Origin: a virus
DNA: 25,472 nt
IMG/VR virus record: IMGVR_UViG_3300032516_000184
Location: 1-25,472 of that record
Strand: one strand, 5' to 3'
The stretch's first letter is position 1. Each line of letters begins with the position of its first letter. Below the pieces are notes generated by a model. That model saw only the letters and a program-made list of their open reading frames with translations. It made no database searches and was not told the origin of the DNA. Positions 7,997 to 14,899 of this stretch are shown piece by piece. The position numbers were made by a program, and so were the translations under genes.

Positions 7997-8919
7997 GCAT
8001 GGGTCTAGGACTTGGTTTAGGTTTACACCGTGTTAGTGGTATGGTTAGTGGTGGTGGTGGTTTTGTTGGTCCGCTTGATGGTTTGTCACAAATGCCGCAA
8101 GGAGCATATGCGCTAGAACGGTTATTCACTGCGTACAATGGGCCACTTGTTCGTCTTATCCGCTCGACTGATAATGCAGAACTTGATTGGTCAGCATTAC
8201 CTAACGGCGAACTCGACACCGCCGCAATCCTTACATGGGCGTCGACCGGATACGTCAACATTATTCGAATGTATTCCCAAGTTGGCGGCGATGATCTCAT
8301 GCAAAACGTCGCACTAATCCGCCCGATTCTCGTGTTACCTGTGGGCAGTTTGCAAGTCGTCAACGGCAAACCCGCCGCAATCTACAATTGGAGCGGGTTT
8401 GAATCGCGGCTTGACCTTGAAAATCCGATCGACGCAACGAACTTCCAAACGATGGGTGTATGCGTCAACTTCCCCACAGGTGCAAGTCGTATCATGTCAT
8501 TGACTGACGATGACATGCAAGACGATTACAACTCTCCGCTCCGTATGGTTTTCTACGGTGAATCGTACCCAAGCACCCGCAAGACAGGATCGTATTACGA
8601 CGGTTCAAACGTCGCGGTTAATCCGACGGTGAACATGGACAATAACCCGTTTGCGTTTCGCGTTGAGAAGGCAGTCAACGGCATGAACCAAAACGTAAAT
8701 GGAAACACTCAAGTCGGGCAGGGACGTGATTTCAGCGGGTTGGCAAACCCGATTTATATTTCCTGCGGGTGTGGCAAACAGGGGGCAGGCACCGGACTAG
8801 ACGGGTACTTCCCGACGCTCCTATTTTGGACGAACGCCGTATATGCGAACCTCCCGCCGATTACGGATTACTCCAACGTTTTCCGTCCTTACGCTCAATC
8901 ACGATTTGGTACACCATGA
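7993..8919 (+). CDS. arabinofuranosidase-B/LamG-like tail or decoration protein
   Basis: A 308-residue protein whose ATG overlaps the preceding stop (ATGA). After a Gly-rich leader (GLGLGLGL, GMVSGGGGF), residues about 34-80 read GAYALERLFTAYNGPLVRL followed by RSTDNAELDW and GELDTAAILTW. This is the characteristic start of ABF-B-like, concanavalin-type domains often fused to phage structural proteins. They may bind or cut surface glycans. I cannot verify catalytic residues, so carbohydrate binding is safer than hydrolysis. From about 8200 onward base use shifts: more C-ending codons and CpG, about 50% G+C in lines I counted versus about 40% in the previous gene. This suggests recent acquisition of this domain. 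Confidence 0.6.
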   Translation: MSMGLGLGLGLHRVSGMVSGGGGFVGPLDGLSQMPQGAYALERLFTAYNGPLVRLIRSTDNAELDWSALPNGELDTAAILTWASTGYVNIIRMYSQVGGDDLMQNVALIRPILVLPVGSLQVVNGKPAAIYNWSGFESRLDLENPIDATNFQTMGVCVNFPTGASRIMSLTDDDMQDDYNSPLRMVFYGESYPSTRKTGSYYDGSNVAVNPTVNMDNNPFAFRVEKAVNGMNQNVNGNTQVGQGRDFSGLANPIYISCGCGKQGAGTGLDGYFPTLLFWTNAVYANLPPITDYSNVFRPYAQSRFGTP

Positions 8920-9248
8920 CTGACATACTTCAATTCCCTGCCACAACTCCTGTTGATGATGCAGCACTCATTGAGAGCACAGTTGCACAGTGGAATCTTT
9001 GGGGTGGATTCGTTGCATGGAAGGCAGTTGATCCAAAATATGCAACTCAATTGATCGTAAAATCAATTTGGAAGAAACATCTTACGCTTCCTTTGTGGTG
9101 GGTTAATTTCAATGAAGTGAACATGTTGATTGCTAACATTGGTCGGGCTTCTATTATTGGTTCATTGATTGACACTTCGATTGTTCGTGTTGATGATGTA
9201 GATTTGGTGGCACTTGGTTACATTCAACCTATTCCTGCTCGTACATAG
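8916..9248 (+). CDS. hypothetical protein in fibre gene cluster
   Basis: A 110-residue protein of no recognised family. The ATG overlaps the stop of the previous gene (ATGA), arguing for coupled translation and for this start rather than the much longer open frame beginning at 8769 inside the neighbour. The sequence is mixed: a short N-terminal tail (MTDILQFPATTPVDD), Trp-rich helices (WNLWGGFVAW, WKKHLTLPLWW) and a C-terminal hydrophobic strand region. It could be a small fibre-associated or chaperone protein because it lies directly behind two adhesin-like genes. That is inference. Confidence 0.55.
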   Translation: MTDILQFPATTPVDDAALIESTVAQWNLWGGFVAWKAVDPKYATQLIVKSIWKKHLTLPLWWVNFNEVNMLIANIGRASIIGSLIDTSIVRVDDVDLVALGYIQPIPART

Positions 9249-9294
9249 ACCAACTGACCCTCAACGATAAAATCAACAACGAAGGATACACACA

Positions 9295-9648
9295 ATGAGC
9301 ATTCGAGACACCATAGTTGGCGTAATCTGGCGTGGACAAATTGCAATTGGCAACGCTGCCACTGGGACAAATCTCCTTGCAGCTTTGCGAACTGCAGGTT
9401 ACATTGGTCCTGATGAATGCGTGGTAAAAATTGCTGGCAAGGTAATTGCTGGCACTGATCGTGCACTTTTGACCATTGCAACTGCTCGCATTCCGACTGC
9501 AGCTATCGCTGCAGCAGATTTTACCACACATGGACAACCAGTTGCTGCAGGTATTGATTATACCGAACCCAGTGATCAGGATGCAAAACAGTCTTATATT
9601 CGTGCTCCAGGTGGTGCGATTGTTGCTCAAGCTATTGTTGTTTGGTAA
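9295..9648 (+). CDS. hypothetical structural protein
   Basis: A 117-residue, Ala/Ile-rich, apparently soluble beta-type protein with no motif I recognise. A clear AAGGAT ribosome binding site lies about 8 nt before ATG 9295. It is followed 6 nt later by the membrane/coiled-coil protein. Repeated AA and IA pairs (TARIPTAAIAAADF, RAPGGAIVAQAIVVW) suggest a packed beta domain like small tail or decoration proteins. Codon use matches its neighbours and supports a real gene. Confidence 0.55.
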   Translation: MSIRDTIVGVIWRGQIAIGNAATGTNLLAALRTAGYIGPDECVVKIAGKVIAGTDRALLTIATARIPTAAIAAADFTTHGQPVAAGIDYTEPSDQDAKQSYIRAPGGAIVAQAIVVW

Positions 9649-9654
9649 AACCAA

Positions 9655-10062
9655 ATGAACGATCTGCTGCCTTTTCTACGTGAATTTGGCTTCCCAGTTG
9701 CGTTGTGTCTTGTCCTTTTGTGGGCGATTCGTTCACAAAACACGCAATTAGTTAAGGCATATACTGATCGAATTGGAACGCTTGAATTGCTTGTTCATGA
9801 TTTATCAATGAAGGTTGATGATCTTGAACGTGATCGGATACGACGGGCTGATGAATACGGTACAACAATCAGAAGTATGGCCTTATCATGGGCAAGTGCC
9901 ACAAAAGAAACAAACGAAGTTGTCAAAAGTAGTCTCTCTGTGCAGAGAAAAATATGTGACTTTATTGCGACTATGGCGCAACGTATTCCTGGTGTGTCTT
10001 TTCCGTCAACCAACGAAGTACCACGAGACCCAATAACTGAACGCCTACCAAAGCAAACATGA
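9655..10062 (+). CDS. membrane-anchored coiled-coil protein, holin- or i-spanin-like
   Basis: A 135-residue protein with one N-terminal transmembrane segment (residues about 10-26, FGFPVALCLVLLWAI). A helical, charged region with heptad character follows (residues about 30-65, QLVKAYTDRIGTLELLVHDL and KVDDLERDRIRRADE). The layout of membrane anchor plus coiled coil is that of inner-membrane spanins and of some single-span holins. The next gene overlaps by 4 nt and encodes a lipobox protein, which is the partner expected for an i-spanin. Alternatively it is a generic phage membrane protein. No endolysin was found in the window. The ribosome binding site is weak (AAAACCAAATG). Confidence 0.5.
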   Translation: MNDLLPFLREFGFPVALCLVLLWAIRSQNTQLVKAYTDRIGTLELLVHDLSMKVDDLERDRIRRADEYGTTIRSMALSWASATKETNEVVKSSLSVQRKICDFIATMAQRIPGVSFPSTNEVPRDPITERLPKQT

Positions 10063-10595
10063 GGCACGTTCTTTTAATTTTGATTTTGCTGTTGTTAACT
10101 TCCTGTGAAATTGTCAGAAAAGAAGTCGAAAACACTGTTGAACAAGAGGTGTGGGAGTTGGGTCCTGTTGATGTGGAAACTTGGGCAGGCACAGTACGCA
10201 TTAATAAGACTGGCGTTGTCAGGAAGATGACCAAATACAGCACCACTACCGAAAGCAAAGAATTTTCCTTCCCAGAAGGTCGTGAAATTGGTGGTGCAAT
10301 TCTTGGTGGTTTGGGTGGTCCGCTTGCTGGTGGTGGTATGGTTGGCTTGGTTTCTGCATTTTTTATGAAGCGCATGCAATCAAAAAATCAATCTGAAAAG
10401 GAAATGTTGGATGAAGACTTAGAGCGAGTAAAACGCCAGCGTGACGAAGTGATCGATGGTATTGAAGAAGCAAAAAATAACCTCAAAGCTGTAAAGATTA
10501 CTGAAGATCATACTGCTTGGGATTCACTCACGAATGATCTTGAACGTAAACAATCACGTGATACGATAGATCACATCAGGAAAAAACTGAGTTAA
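10059..10595 (+). CDS. lipoprotein, candidate outer spanin-like protein
   Basis: A 178-residue protein. It begins with a lipoprotein signal peptide: MRH, then a hydrophobic run LLILILLLL and the lipobox LTSC, with Cys at residue 16. A second hydrophobic, Gly-rich segment lies near residues 77-104 (GGAILGGLGGPLAGGGMVGL and onward). It is followed by a strongly charged coiled-coil region (residues about 108-178). The ATG overlaps the stop of the upstream membrane protein. Adjacency of an anchored coiled-coil protein and a lipoprotein fits a two-component spanin. However, 178 residues is long for an o-spanin and the second hydrophobic segment is unusual. A structural or superinfection-exclusion lipoprotein is the alternative. 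Confidence 0.5.
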   Translation: MRHVLLILILLLLTSCEIVRKEVENTVEQEVWELGPVDVETWAGTVRINKTGVVRKMTKYSTTTESKEFSFPEGREIGGAILGGLGGPLAGGGMVGLVSAFFMKRMQSKNQSEKEMLDEDLERVKRQRDEVIDGIEEAKNNLKAVKITEDHTAWDSLTNDLERKQSRDTIDHIRKKLS

Positions 10596-10598
10596 ACC

Positions 10599-11378
10599 AT
10601 GTTTAATAACTTTGGTGCCGTTAATGCTGATGTTCTTTTGAAGTTTGCCCTTTCTGGGTACGCTCCAACTGAGGATGATTTTGGTGGAGCATCGGCAATA
10701 ACTGATGCTCTCAATGATGCTGTGCTTGCAGTAGTACAGGCGATGCCTGCAGTTATTCGTGACATGATCCAGCGTCCAGAATTCATGTTGGTTGAATCAC
10801 GTGCAACTGCCAACCAAACCGTATTTTTTGCTAAATCTTTATTACCCTTGATTGTTGGCAAAACTCACGTGTGGACAGGCAATCCACAGCAATTCGTATC
10901 GAAGCCAGTTTTGTTGAATTATCCTTGGGCACGTAGTGGGTTTTACATAGGTGCAAATACACAGGGTGGTTTGTTCCTACCAACTCCTCCAGGATCGTCA
11001 GTTGAACTTGCTGAAGATAAGTTCACAGTTAACAGTCTGGTCACTGGTCAAATTACATTGATTGAACCGCTCAACCGAAATGATCAGGTTTTCATTTCGT
11101 ATGAAGTTGATATTGAAGATGCAACTTTCACCCTCCCATCATTATCTGATCTTGCGGTTTTGGGTGCAACATCAGTGTTGGGTGCAAAGGTTTACCCACA
11201 AGCAACAAGCCAGTGGCCTTATGTTCAGTCAATGACAGAGGCTTGGGCAGAAGGTGTTGAAGGTCTTGCTAAAGGAACCTGGGTTCCAGCTGAACTCCGT
11301 GTTTTGCAGTGGTGGAAATCTCCTGAGCCAAACGCAGCTGAAGGTCTAGTGGGGTCAGTTCGTCGTTATAGGGCTTGA
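10599..11378 (+). CDS. putative head-tail adaptor or neck protein
   Basis: This 259-residue protein directly precedes the minor head protein genes. Residues about 8-60 are helical (NADVLLKFALSG ... ITDALNDAVLAVVQAMPAVI), similar in feel to DUF1320/gp6-type adaptors. Residues about 85-185 are beta-rich (an Ig-like or beta-sandwich insert). The C-terminal part returns to helices with Trp residues (SQWPYVQSMTEAWAEGVEGL). Adaptors form the ring under the portal. The start is supported by AGGAAA about 16-21 nt upstream, which is somewhat distant, and by the stop of the previous gene at 10595. Function is from position and a loose pattern only. Confidence 0.45.
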   Translation: MFNNFGAVNADVLLKFALSGYAPTEDDFGGASAITDALNDAVLAVVQAMPAVIRDMIQRPEFMLVESRATANQTVFFAKSLLPLIVGKTHVWTGNPQQFVSKPVLLNYPWARSGFYIGANTQGGLFLPTPPGSSVELAEDKFTVNSLVTGQITLIEPLNRNDQVFISYEVDIEDATFTLPSLSDLAVLGATSVLGAKVYPQATSQWPYVQSMTEAWAEGVEGLAKGTWVPAELRVLQWWKSPEPNAAEGLVGSVRRYRA

Positions 11379-11379
11379 T

Positions 11380-11997
11380 GTGAATAGGGAAGAAGCCAAA
11401 AAACTGGTTAATCAAGCTGATGAAGCTGGTGCAGCGGCAGCAGCACGGGTATTAAGTGTGTTGTCTGTAATGTCAACTGGTGCAATGGTTTCGGTTATTC
11501 GTTCTGTGTCAGTTGATTCTGGTGCTGGAATTGATGAACAACGCCAGGATTTGATAGTTATCCGTGCTGAATTATCCTCGTTATTTTCTGATACAGAAGC
11601 AGCGTTGTCTGATTTGGTGTCAGTACAAATGGGTATAGCTTTGATATCTGGGTTCATGGCTGAAGTTGAGGCACAAAACGAAGCACTACCTGATGGGACT
11701 GTAATCAAGCCAGACAAGAAGGAGTCACTGCTTTTAGTTGATCTTCCGATTTTGGGCAACACACGCCAAGAAACAGCCACCCACATTGCTTCAACTTGGC
11801 GATTCACCGTTGAAGGTGATGTTGGCAAAGCTGCTGCAGTTGGTGATGCTTCAATTCTGCCACCTGCTTTAATGGACACAAATCGAAAAACATCAAACCA
11901 AGTGGCTAATGCAGTAACTGAAGCATGGGTTTCTGGTCAGGGTGCAGCACGAAAAGCTGTTGGTATTGCTTTGACAAGATTGGTGCAGAATGCCTAA
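11380..11997 (+). CDS. minor head protein, N-terminal half of an SPP1 gp7/MuF-like protein
   Basis: A 205-residue, mostly helical protein starting at GTG 11380, one base after the previous stop, with AGGG (11370-11373) as ribosome binding site. Its last 60 residues (NQVANAVTEAWVSGQGAARK and on) resemble the helical region just before the Mu F/SPP1 gp7 core. The next frame begins with the remainder of that core. The two frames overlap by 8 nt. MuF-type proteins sit inside the head near the portal and are ejected with the DNA in some phages. Either the ancestral gene has been split into two coupled genes, or a frameshift joins them, or the read contains an indel. Confidence 0.6.
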   Translation: MNREEAKKLVNQADEAGAAAAARVLSVLSVMSTGAMVSVIRSVSVDSGAGIDEQRQDLIVIRAELSSLFSDTEAALSDLVSVQMGIALISGFMAEVEAQNEALPDGTVIKPDKKESLLLVDLPILGNTRQETATHIASTWRFTVEGDVGKAAAVGDASILPPALMDTNRKTSNQVANAVTEAWVSGQGAARKAVGIALTRLVQNA

Positions 11998-13579
11998 CGT
12001 AACTGTCACTTCAGCTGATTTACAGGCAGCATTGACTCTCGAGAATGCACAGGGTCTCGAAGCTGGTCATCTTGATAGCAGCAGTGTGTGGTACGAATTT
12101 TTGACCCAAGATGATGACAGAGTGCGTCCCAGTCATCAGGCTTTGCATGGGACAGTGTGGCGGGTAGGCGATGTATCGGCACCTGTGCCACCCCTCGACT
12201 ACGGTTGCAGATGCTTTATCAAGTACGTAGCCAAACCAGATAGTGAAGCTGCAAAGTTTTTACCTCCTGCAGAGTCTAAACCAACCACACAATCTAAAGC
12301 ATGGGGTGACTGGTTAGACAAGGAAGCTCCAACCTGGGAAACGCTGCTTAAAACGGCTATGAACACTCCGATTGAAGATCGGTTGCCAACTTTGACCCTG
12401 GCTATTCAAAAAGCAACCAACAAGCCTATGGTTGAGTCCAGAGACTTAGCTAGGATGGCATTAGCAACTGAGCAACAGGGGGCCAAATCACCTGCTAGTT
12501 TGAAGGTCGTGAAACCTCCAATATCAGACGCTCCGACATTACCTGTTCCTTCGCCCACGGCAGTACCACCGTTGGCAGCGGTGGCACCTCCGATACCACC
12601 CCCCATTTCGACACCCACTCCTGCTCCTGATGACGAGGAAGCCACCAAGAAGCGAGTTCTTGAAGCTGCTGTTGCTGCTGCTGAAGCTAGAATAGCAGCA
12701 AGGAAAGCAGCGGCAGCAATAGAAGCAGATGCAATAATAGCAACAGCGGCAGCAAGAGCAGCAAGAGCAGCAATACCTGTTAATCCTAATGATCAACTGT
12801 CTCAAGATCGGTGGGCAGCAATTAATGCCATACCCAAATTTGAGCCATCTGATGGTCTTAAACGTAAGCCATGGTTAAGCTCTCCCGCTGGTCCAGGAAT
12901 GGATAAAGCCTATGCACGGACAGTAACACAGAGAGGAAGTGACGGTGAGGGAAATGCTCAACGGGCTGAAGCTGCTAATGATTACCTGGAAGCTTTAAAA
13001 CGTGATGATGTTGTACCTTCATTTGCTTTTAGAGCGGCAAACCTTAAAGGGTTATTCACTAAAGGGTTGTTGAATCAGCATCATACTGGTACGTCTGGTG
13101 GCATGCTTGACCCTCAAAAGCGTGATGGTCTTGAAAAGTCAATGTTTGGTGTTTCTTCTAATGAAGCTGATGATCACCCAACTTATGGTTATTTGCGAGT
13201 TAGTGGCAAAGGGTCAGGTGTTTCGAATTATGGTGATATTGCAGTTCGTTTGAAGCCTCGTGTTTTGGAACGAACCACGTTCACACATGGTGACAGTCTT
13301 GATAGAAATTACCATCTGGTTAATGACAAAAATCAGGTGCAATCTCCTTTAGCTCCAGCTAGTCCTGCTCTCGAACCTGGGTTACAGTCTTTTAATACCA
13401 GTGGTCTTAAAAGTGTTAGTTATATCGAAGCGCAGTTTTTTGGTAAAATCACCAAAGACGACATTCTTCGCATTGACTGGATTAATAAGAAGCCAACAGA
13501 AGAACAAATCAAAATGATGGAAGCTGCAGGCATCCCGTACACAGTGAATAGTGGAGGCTACAACAAAGATTTGTTTTAA
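11990..13579 (+). CDS. MuF/gp7 C-terminal head domain fused to a toxin-like (DUF3626/ART-like) C-terminal domain
   Basis: A 529-residue multidomain protein. Residues 41-80 carry the Mu F/gp7 signature (DDDRVRPSHQALHG, then PVPPLDYGCRCFIKYV), with C73 and C75. Residues about 182-217 are a Pro-rich linker (PVPSPTAVPPL and on) and about 218-262 an Ala-rich helix. Residues about 300-529 form a separate domain: MFGVSSNEADDHPTYGYLRV, LERTTFTHGDS (R428, GDS 434-436) and YIEAQFFG (478-485). This order resembles DUF3626, which I associate tentatively with ADP-ribosyltransferase-like folds. MuF proteins with variable C-terminal toxin domains are a known phage class. The head role is well supported; the toxin role is inference. 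The convergent gene overlaps the stop by 4 nt. Confidence 0.7.
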   Translation: MPNVTVTSADLQAALTLENAQGLEAGHLDSSSVWYEFLTQDDDRVRPSHQALHGTVWRVGDVSAPVPPLDYGCRCFIKYVAKPDSEAAKFLPPAESKPTTQSKAWGDWLDKEAPTWETLLKTAMNTPIEDRLPTLTLAIQKATNKPMVESRDLARMALATEQQGAKSPASLKVVKPPISDAPTLPVPSPTAVPPLAAVAPPIPPPISTPTPAPDDEEATKKRVLEAAVAAAEARIAARKAAAAIEADAIIATAAARAARAAIPVNPNDQLSQDRWAAINAIPKFEPSDGLKRKPWLSSPAGPGMDKAYARTVTQRGSDGEGNAQRAEAANDYLEALKRDDVVPSFAFRAANLKGLFTKGLLNQHHTGTSGGMLDPQKRDGLEKSMFGVSSNEADDHPTYGYLRVSGKGSGVSNYGDIAVRLKPRVLERTTFTHGDSLDRNYHLVNDKNQVQSPLAPASPALEPGLQSFNTSGLKSVSYIEAQFFGKITKDDILRIDWINKKPTEEQIKMMEAAGIPYTVNSGGYNKDLF

Positions 13580-13842
13580 GGAGCCGACCAATAACCTTGT
13601 TTGATTACTGTATGCAAATTTTCAACTTGCACATCACCCCCACCACGTTCAATATTAGTTTCAGTTCGAAGTAATCCGATTGGTGGTTCTGTTCCATTGT
13701 TGTGGAAAAGTGCAGCAAAAACTTCACCATCATCACTCTTTTGAATTGCAATTAGTGTGGTGTTTTCGGGTGGTGTAAGGTCCATGGCTTTATTATACAG
13801 AGAAGCTGGTAATCTGCCAGCCACCCCACGTATGTGTTTCAT
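13576..13842 (-). CDS. small hypothetical protein, convergent with the MuF-toxin-like gene
   Basis: An 88-residue protein with no recognised family. I place the start at ATG 13842 because GGAG lies 6 nt upstream of it; an in-frame ATG at 13854 contains that GGAG in its own codons. The middle is beta-like (TTLIAIQKSDDGEVFAALFH), followed by an acidic, Gly-rich stretch and VQVENLHTVIKQGYWSAP. Its stop overlaps the stop of the MuF-fusion gene tail to tail. It is the last gene of the leftward island. The position next to an effector-like domain makes immunity or regulation a possibility, but nothing in the sequence proves it. Confidence 0.55.
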   Translation of the reverse strand: MKHIRGVAGRLPASLYNKAMDLTPPENTTLIAIQKSDDGEVFAALFHNNGTEPPIGLLRTETNIERGGGDVQVENLHTVIKQGYWSAP

Positions 13843-13893
13843 TTGTGTCTCCATACTTTTAATTCATCAAGCCTGTCGGGTAATTGATCTGGT

Positions 13894-14541
13894 TCACACC
13901 CACCACGGCTCTTGAGCAAATTGCGCCAGTCCTTCCTCTGCGATGCGTAGAATTTCAATCTTGGTAGCTTCAAATTCGATGACCCAAGCTTCAACTTTTA
14001 TTGGGTCACTGGTTTCAAGTTTGGCAACTTTTTGGAGCATATTAGCTGCCAAAGTGTTTATACTACGTGAACACTTGATTGACCCACTTTCAACTTCAAA
14101 GTTTAAAGGTATACCCAAGTATGCGCAACGGATTTCATAGCATGCTGACCAATGATCTTTACCCTTACGCGAGCAAGCTGAAACAATGCACAAGGCTAGA
14201 GGGTTGGCATACAACTCGTTGTAGCAACGCTCATTTGCACCATTGATAATAACTTTAGCTGCTCTACGACGAGCAACCATTTCTAAATATGGCTTAAGTT
14301 TACCTTCTGCAACTGCAGCTTTGGTCTGTTCGAGCAGTTTGTTGGTCAGTTTGGGCAGAGCATATTTTTGTCCATTGCACTTATAACACGTCGTGCTTCC
14401 CATTGAATTTCGGCTATGATGACCAGAACCATTGCAACGGCTGCAAAATTCGCCCAAATCAATAGCCCAAAGGCGAACTGGGACCATTGACTCGCGGCAT
14501 TGAAGGACAGAAGCGAAATCAGACGAGGTGAGCTTATTCAT
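13894..14541 (-). CDS. zinc-finger protein of unknown role (DnaJ-type CxxCxG motifs)
   Basis: A 215-residue protein with two DnaJ-like zinc knuckles near the N-terminus: CSRCNGSG (C33, C36) and CYKCNGQK (C52, C55). They should bind one zinc ion. The remainder is predominantly helical, with further Cys residues (SACSRKGKDHWSACYEIRCA) that could be structural. Similar zinc knuckles occur in phage Q-type antiterminators and in recombination accessory proteins. I cannot choose between these. Ribosome binding site AAGGAGAT lies inside the end of the upstream gene and the ATG overlaps its stop, so the two are coupled. It is transcribed against the structural genes from the promoter at 14826-14853. 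Confidence 0.6.
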   Translation of the reverse strand: MNKLTSSDFASVLQCRESMVPVRLWAIDLGEFCSRCNGSGHHSRNSMGSTTCYKCNGQKYALPKLTNKLLEQTKAAVAEGKLKPYLEMVARRRAAKVIINGANERCYNELYANPLALCIVSACSRKGKDHWSACYEIRCAYLGIPLNFEVESGSIKCSRSINTLAANMLQKVAKLETSDPIKVEAWVIEFEATKIEILRIAEEGLAQFAQEPWWV

Positions 14542-14798
14542 GACGCGATCTCCTTGGTGGTGATAAAGGCGTTGGCTTCTTCCAGGTCCATTGTTGAATC
14601 AAGGTAATCACCTTCTTCACCTCCCTGTTCAAAGAAGCCGAAAAAGTTGGCACCCAGTTGGGCGGCCCTGAGGATAGCTTCCTTGACGCTCAGCGCGTCA
14701 AATTCGTCGATTAGCTCGAAGTCTCGTACGACTTCGACGTAGACGCCTTGATCCGTACCTTTATGTATGCGAGCGGTGATGTTTTGGTTCTCGGTCAT
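14538..14798 (-). CDS. small acidic hypothetical protein
   Basis: An 86-residue acidic protein, the first gene behind the consensus promoter at 14826-14853, with ribosome binding site AAGGAA 7 nt before the ATG. The pattern is beta-beta then helix (TARIHKGTDQGVYVEVVRDF, then SVKEAILRAAQLGANFFGFF) with an acidic tail region (GGEEGDYLDSTMDLEEANAF). No family recognised. The strong promoter, good ribosome binding site and coupling to the zinc-finger gene support a real, probably early-expressed gene. Small acidic early proteins often modulate host factors, but that is speculation here. Confidence 0.6.
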   Translation of the reverse strand: MTENQNITARIHKGTDQGVYVEVVRDFELIDEFDALSVKEAILRAAQLGANFFGFFEQGGEEGDYLDSTMDLEEANAFITTKEIAS

Positions 14799-14814
14799 GG
14801 TGTGTTCCTTGGTT

Positions 14815-14888
14815 GTTGTGAAGATATCTTAGCAACTGGGGCAAGGGTGTCAAGTATTTCTACACAACACCCCAACTGATATATTCCT
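14815..14888. repeat. 74-bp intergenic promoter cassette, copy A
   Basis: It aligns without gaps to 15323-15396 with 5 mismatches in 74 positions (counted by hand), including a 41-bp identical core at 14843-14883. It contains a leftward TTGACA/TAAGAT promoter and, at its right end, the rightward element with one change (CTGATATATTCCT). GGGTGT and ACACCC form an inverted pair spaced 16 bp apart within the core. Confidence 0.9.
14826..14853 (-). promoter_or_regulatory. sigma70-like leftward promoter (copy A)
   Basis: On the minus strand a perfect TTGACA (14853-14848), 16-bp spacer and TAAGAT (14831-14826). Predicted start near 14819 gives a leader of about 20 nt that contains the AAGGAA ribosome binding site of the gene starting at 14798. 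It should drive the three genes down to 13576. Confidence 0.85.
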
Positions 14889-14899
14889 TTTAGTTGGTT

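Noticed and set aside
8769-8915. Upstream extension of the gene at 8916
   Set aside because: It overlaps the previous gene in another frame; the ATGA overlap at 8916 is the natural start.
12655-12780. GCA/GCG-rich low-complexity DNA as a possible repeat array
   Set aside because: It is an Ala-rich helical linker of the MuF-fusion protein, without regular units or spacers; not a CRISPR or tandem repeat of fixed length.
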